Source: Blasia pusilla | Taxonomy: Eukaryota > Marchantiophyta > Marchantiopsida > Blasiales | Assembly: GCA_050084515.1 (NCBI GenBank) | Contig: CM114274.1 | Coordinates: forward strand, 8,432,001 to 8,496,000 | Direction: 5' to 3' | Length of the DNA: 64,000 nucleotides | In this document: positions 61,633 to 64,000 of the stretch, piece after piece | Layout of the letters: each line of letters begins with the position of its first letter | Position numbering within the stretch: the stretch's first letter is position 1 | Position numbers and translations under genes: made by a program | The notes under the pieces: generated by a model | What the model saw: the letters and a program-made list of their open reading frames with translations, nothing else | What the model was told of the DNA's origin: nothing | Database searches by the model: none

Positions 61633-62443
61633 GTGGATTATATTCTACACATGAATCTCTTTCTAAGTCATGCACCACATCACCAAGCTTCTATTGAGCC
61701 AGGATCATTCCAAGAGGTGTGCAATAATCCACATTGTCAACATGCAATGACCAAGGAGTACAATGCCATAGTTGCCAACCAAACATGGGACATGTTCGGT
61801 CTCCCATCAGGGAGGACTGTTATCCATACCAAGTGGGTTTATCAGTGTAAATATAACGTTGATGGATCGTTGTCTAAGTACAAGGCGAGGCTAGTAGCAA
61901 AAGGCTATGGAAAATGCCAAGGCATAGATTATGATGAAGCATATACATCAGTAACAAAGATGACCATGATTCGAGTGATCACTTATCTTGCTATCATGTT
62001 TGATTGTTCCCTGCTTTAGATGGATGTTCAAAATGCATTCTTGAATGGCACTTTGGAAGAAGAAGCATATCTACAACAACCTCCAGGCTTTCCTACTCTT
62101 GGAACTGAAGACCTTGTTTGCAAGAGGTAGAAAGCTCTTGATGGTCTAATGCACACAAATAGGATATGGAATCAAACATTCGACCTCATCTTTGACAGAG
62201 GCACAATACCATGGATTGAAAAATGCTACCACGAAAGCCATATGGTGTAGAGGACTATTGGCTAAACTTCATTTTACCCAATCTAATCCTTCTATAATCC
62301 TTGGAGACAACATCAACTTGATCTATTTGTCCAAAAATCAACTCTTCCACTCACGAATGAAGCATATCAGAGTTCAGCACCATTTCGTTTGTGAAAAAAA
62401 AATTGAGCAAGGACGTCAATATTGTGTGGTGTCTAGGAGATGA
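61633..62443 (+). pseudogene. Copia element 2 RT and RNase H, internally deleted
   Basis: RT part: VIHTKWVYQCKYNVDGSL, KYKARLVAKGYG and MDVQNAFLNGTLEEEAYLQQ, then a stop at 62020. At about 62180 the sequence jumps to RNase H: TEAQYHGLKNATTKAIWC and FHSRMKHIRVQHHFV. The YVDD half of RT is missing. Confidence 0.85.
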
Positions 62444-62553
62444 ACAAGTTGCTCACCTTTTCACTAAAGATCTCCCTACATGCAAGTTTGAAAGGTTTAT
62501 ATCACTACTTGGTATTTTAGATTCACTATCAAACTAGTTTCATCTAGGGAAGA

Positions 62554-62753
62554 TGTTTGAATATGTAAATGGAAACAATCCAATCGTAAAAGTTGCACAC
62601 CAATCGTGAACGCTGCAAGCCAACTTGAATGGCTACACGCTGCAACAATCACTTAGTTGTAACAATTACTTAGCTGCTCGTGTATAAAACAGTTCACGTA
62701 ATAATAAAGTGACTGCAAATTTCCGTTCAACAATTCTGCTAAAATAATCTACA
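62554..62753 (+). repeat. 3' LTR of copia element 2
   Basis: TGTTTGAATATGTAAATGG follows a purine tract (AGGGAAGA) and shares CTGCAAGCCAACTT and ATCACTTAG with the 5' LTR. No matching target duplication is seen. Confidence 0.7.
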
Positions 62754-64000
62754 TGGCAAATCACATTAGATATATGAGATTGACAAGAGGTGTTTGAGAG
62801 GAAGTAAGGCACAATTTGCATCTCAATGTCACCCTATAACCATTTAGAAATTGGGAAACATTATGTGGCTTGCCAATCCCTATTTTTTCTACATTAGGCA
62901 AGGTAGATCCACTACATATGAACCTGGTCCCACCCTTTCCTATAGCCTACACCCTAGCCTTACATTTGTCTTAAATCCACAAGAACGCGCTCTTATGGGC
63001 TTTCATACAAGTCAAGTGAACTTTCAGTAGAAAACATTTCAATTCTCAGCAAACATAGTGACTTACAAGTATCTTTGCCGACATAGGCATCTCGTTTCTT
63101 TCTAAAAAGTTAAACAAGCCATCTCACTTTTACTTGGAAAGTTCATATGAATACAATTTTCAAGCTCTTTTCACCAAGAAATGAAATGTCCACATGATGA
63201 ACCGCCTTTCCTCCATAAGTCTTCATAGACGTGTGGTCTTTGAATGCTTTCCCCGAACTGTAGTTTTTGGCAGAGGGCATGACAACCAGAGACTGGATAG
63301 ATGATCTTTGAATGCATTGCTCGTGCAATAGTTTTTGGCAAACCAGAGACATGCTCTTTGAGTGCATTCGATAGTGATTGCCAAAGGCAAAGCACTCTCC
63401 ACTTTGAATGGCGTCACTCTGTATCTTGGAGGACCAGGAAATTCCAAAAAAGTTGTTTCAGTCCGAGTCTCATACTGCATGAAAAAGTGCACTTGCAACA
63501 TTCAATTGTGCAGGAGACTGTACTGTTGTACAGAAATTGGTGGAGTACTGGTTATGATTATTGTTGCGCAGAAGGAATTGTATGACTTTCCTGTTTGCCT
63601 ACCAGATTAGTGTTTCTCCATTCAAGTGCATTACAGTTTTGATGTGTTGGTGGGGTGTGAGTGGATACAGTTCACATTAGGCGATGAATCCAAGACATAT
63701 TTTGGATAGATCAACTCATGGTGCAAGGCACCGACTGATTTGATGATTGGACAACCAACATATGCTCGGCATTCAGTGAGAGCCTGGAAGCATTCCAGTA
63801 GCAGTACAAAAGAAAACAATCACATTCAATGTTGAGTTCAAATGAACCCAAATGCCATACATATGCGGTGCCATCACAAAGCTGAAAAGTGAAGCCCGGA
63901 AGAAAACAGAGTATCGAAAGCCACACATCTATTAAGGTGGAATCTTTTACAAGTGGACACTTTCAACTGCTTCATAGTGTACATGGGTGGTGTATTGGCA
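62754..64000. other. No gene seen; short imperfect repeats
   Basis: Frames at 63143-63926 have no recognisable domain. At 63236-63390 a unit like CTTTGAATGCATT...GTAGTTTTTGGCA...CCAGAGAC occurs about three times with spacers of 50-70 bp. Confidence 0.4.

Larger units (their letters stand above)
55572..62753 (+). mobile_element. Ty1/copia element 2, decayed, with nested insertions
   Basis: The 5' LTR at 55572-55728 and its primer site are separated from gag by a solo LTR (55810-58074) and a second Ty3 LTR (58183-58808). Gag, protease, integrase, partial RT and RNase H follow, then a 3' LTR at 62554-62753. Without insertions it would be about 4.3 kb. It is full of stops and lacks the second half of RT, including YVDD. 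Confidence 0.8.

Overview
The window is nuclear DNA of a plant: long spliced genes, nested LTR retrotransposons with initiator-Met-tRNA-type primer binding sites, plant-style LINEs and an AT-rich desert. A DNMT3-like methyltransferase and a KAO-like P450 suggest a non-seed land plant (fern, lycophyte or bryophyte) rather than a flowering plant, but this is a weak inference.

Layout. 1-3686: decayed Ty3/gypsy element (+) with a cytosine-C5 DNA methyltransferase domain between protease and reverse transcriptase. 4395-5423: solo LTR with perfect 5-bp target duplication. 5.4-13.1 kb: AT-rich, geneless apart from a Ty1/copia remnant (-) near 8-9.2 kb. 13.2-35.9 kb: gene island with two host genes, a nine-exon cytochrome P450 (16195-23479, +) and a roughly 14-exon gene for a protein with repeated fascin/beta-trefoil-like motifs (27196-35177, -). 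LINE and copia debris lies upstream of the P450 and inside its largest intron. The island is bounded by two inverted copies of a ~500-bp sequence (13.2-13.7 and 35.4-35.9 kb). 36.4-45.1 kb: non-LTR retroelement split by a second Ty3 element (-), a relative of the first that keeps gag, RNase H and integrase but lacks protease, methyltransferase and reverse transcriptase. 45.1-49.6 kb: mostly empty, ending in a receptor-kinase pseudogene. 49643-54758: nearly complete Ty1/copia element whose two LTRs differ by internal inversions and which is flanked by a 136-bp direct repeat. 55572-62753: a second copia element containing two Ty3-type LTR insertions, one of which contains a further 1.23-kb insertion.

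The two Ty3 elements are complementary deletion derivatives. They share a conserved segment (299-562; 39769-40398), which lets the parental order be inferred: LTR, gag (two CCHC knuckles), linker, protease, DNMT3-like methyltransferase, RT, RNase H, integrase, LTR. A retroelement carrying its own de novo-type DNA methyltransferase is the most exciting content of the window. Both copies here are broken; the P450 and the fascin-like gene are the only host loci that look functional.
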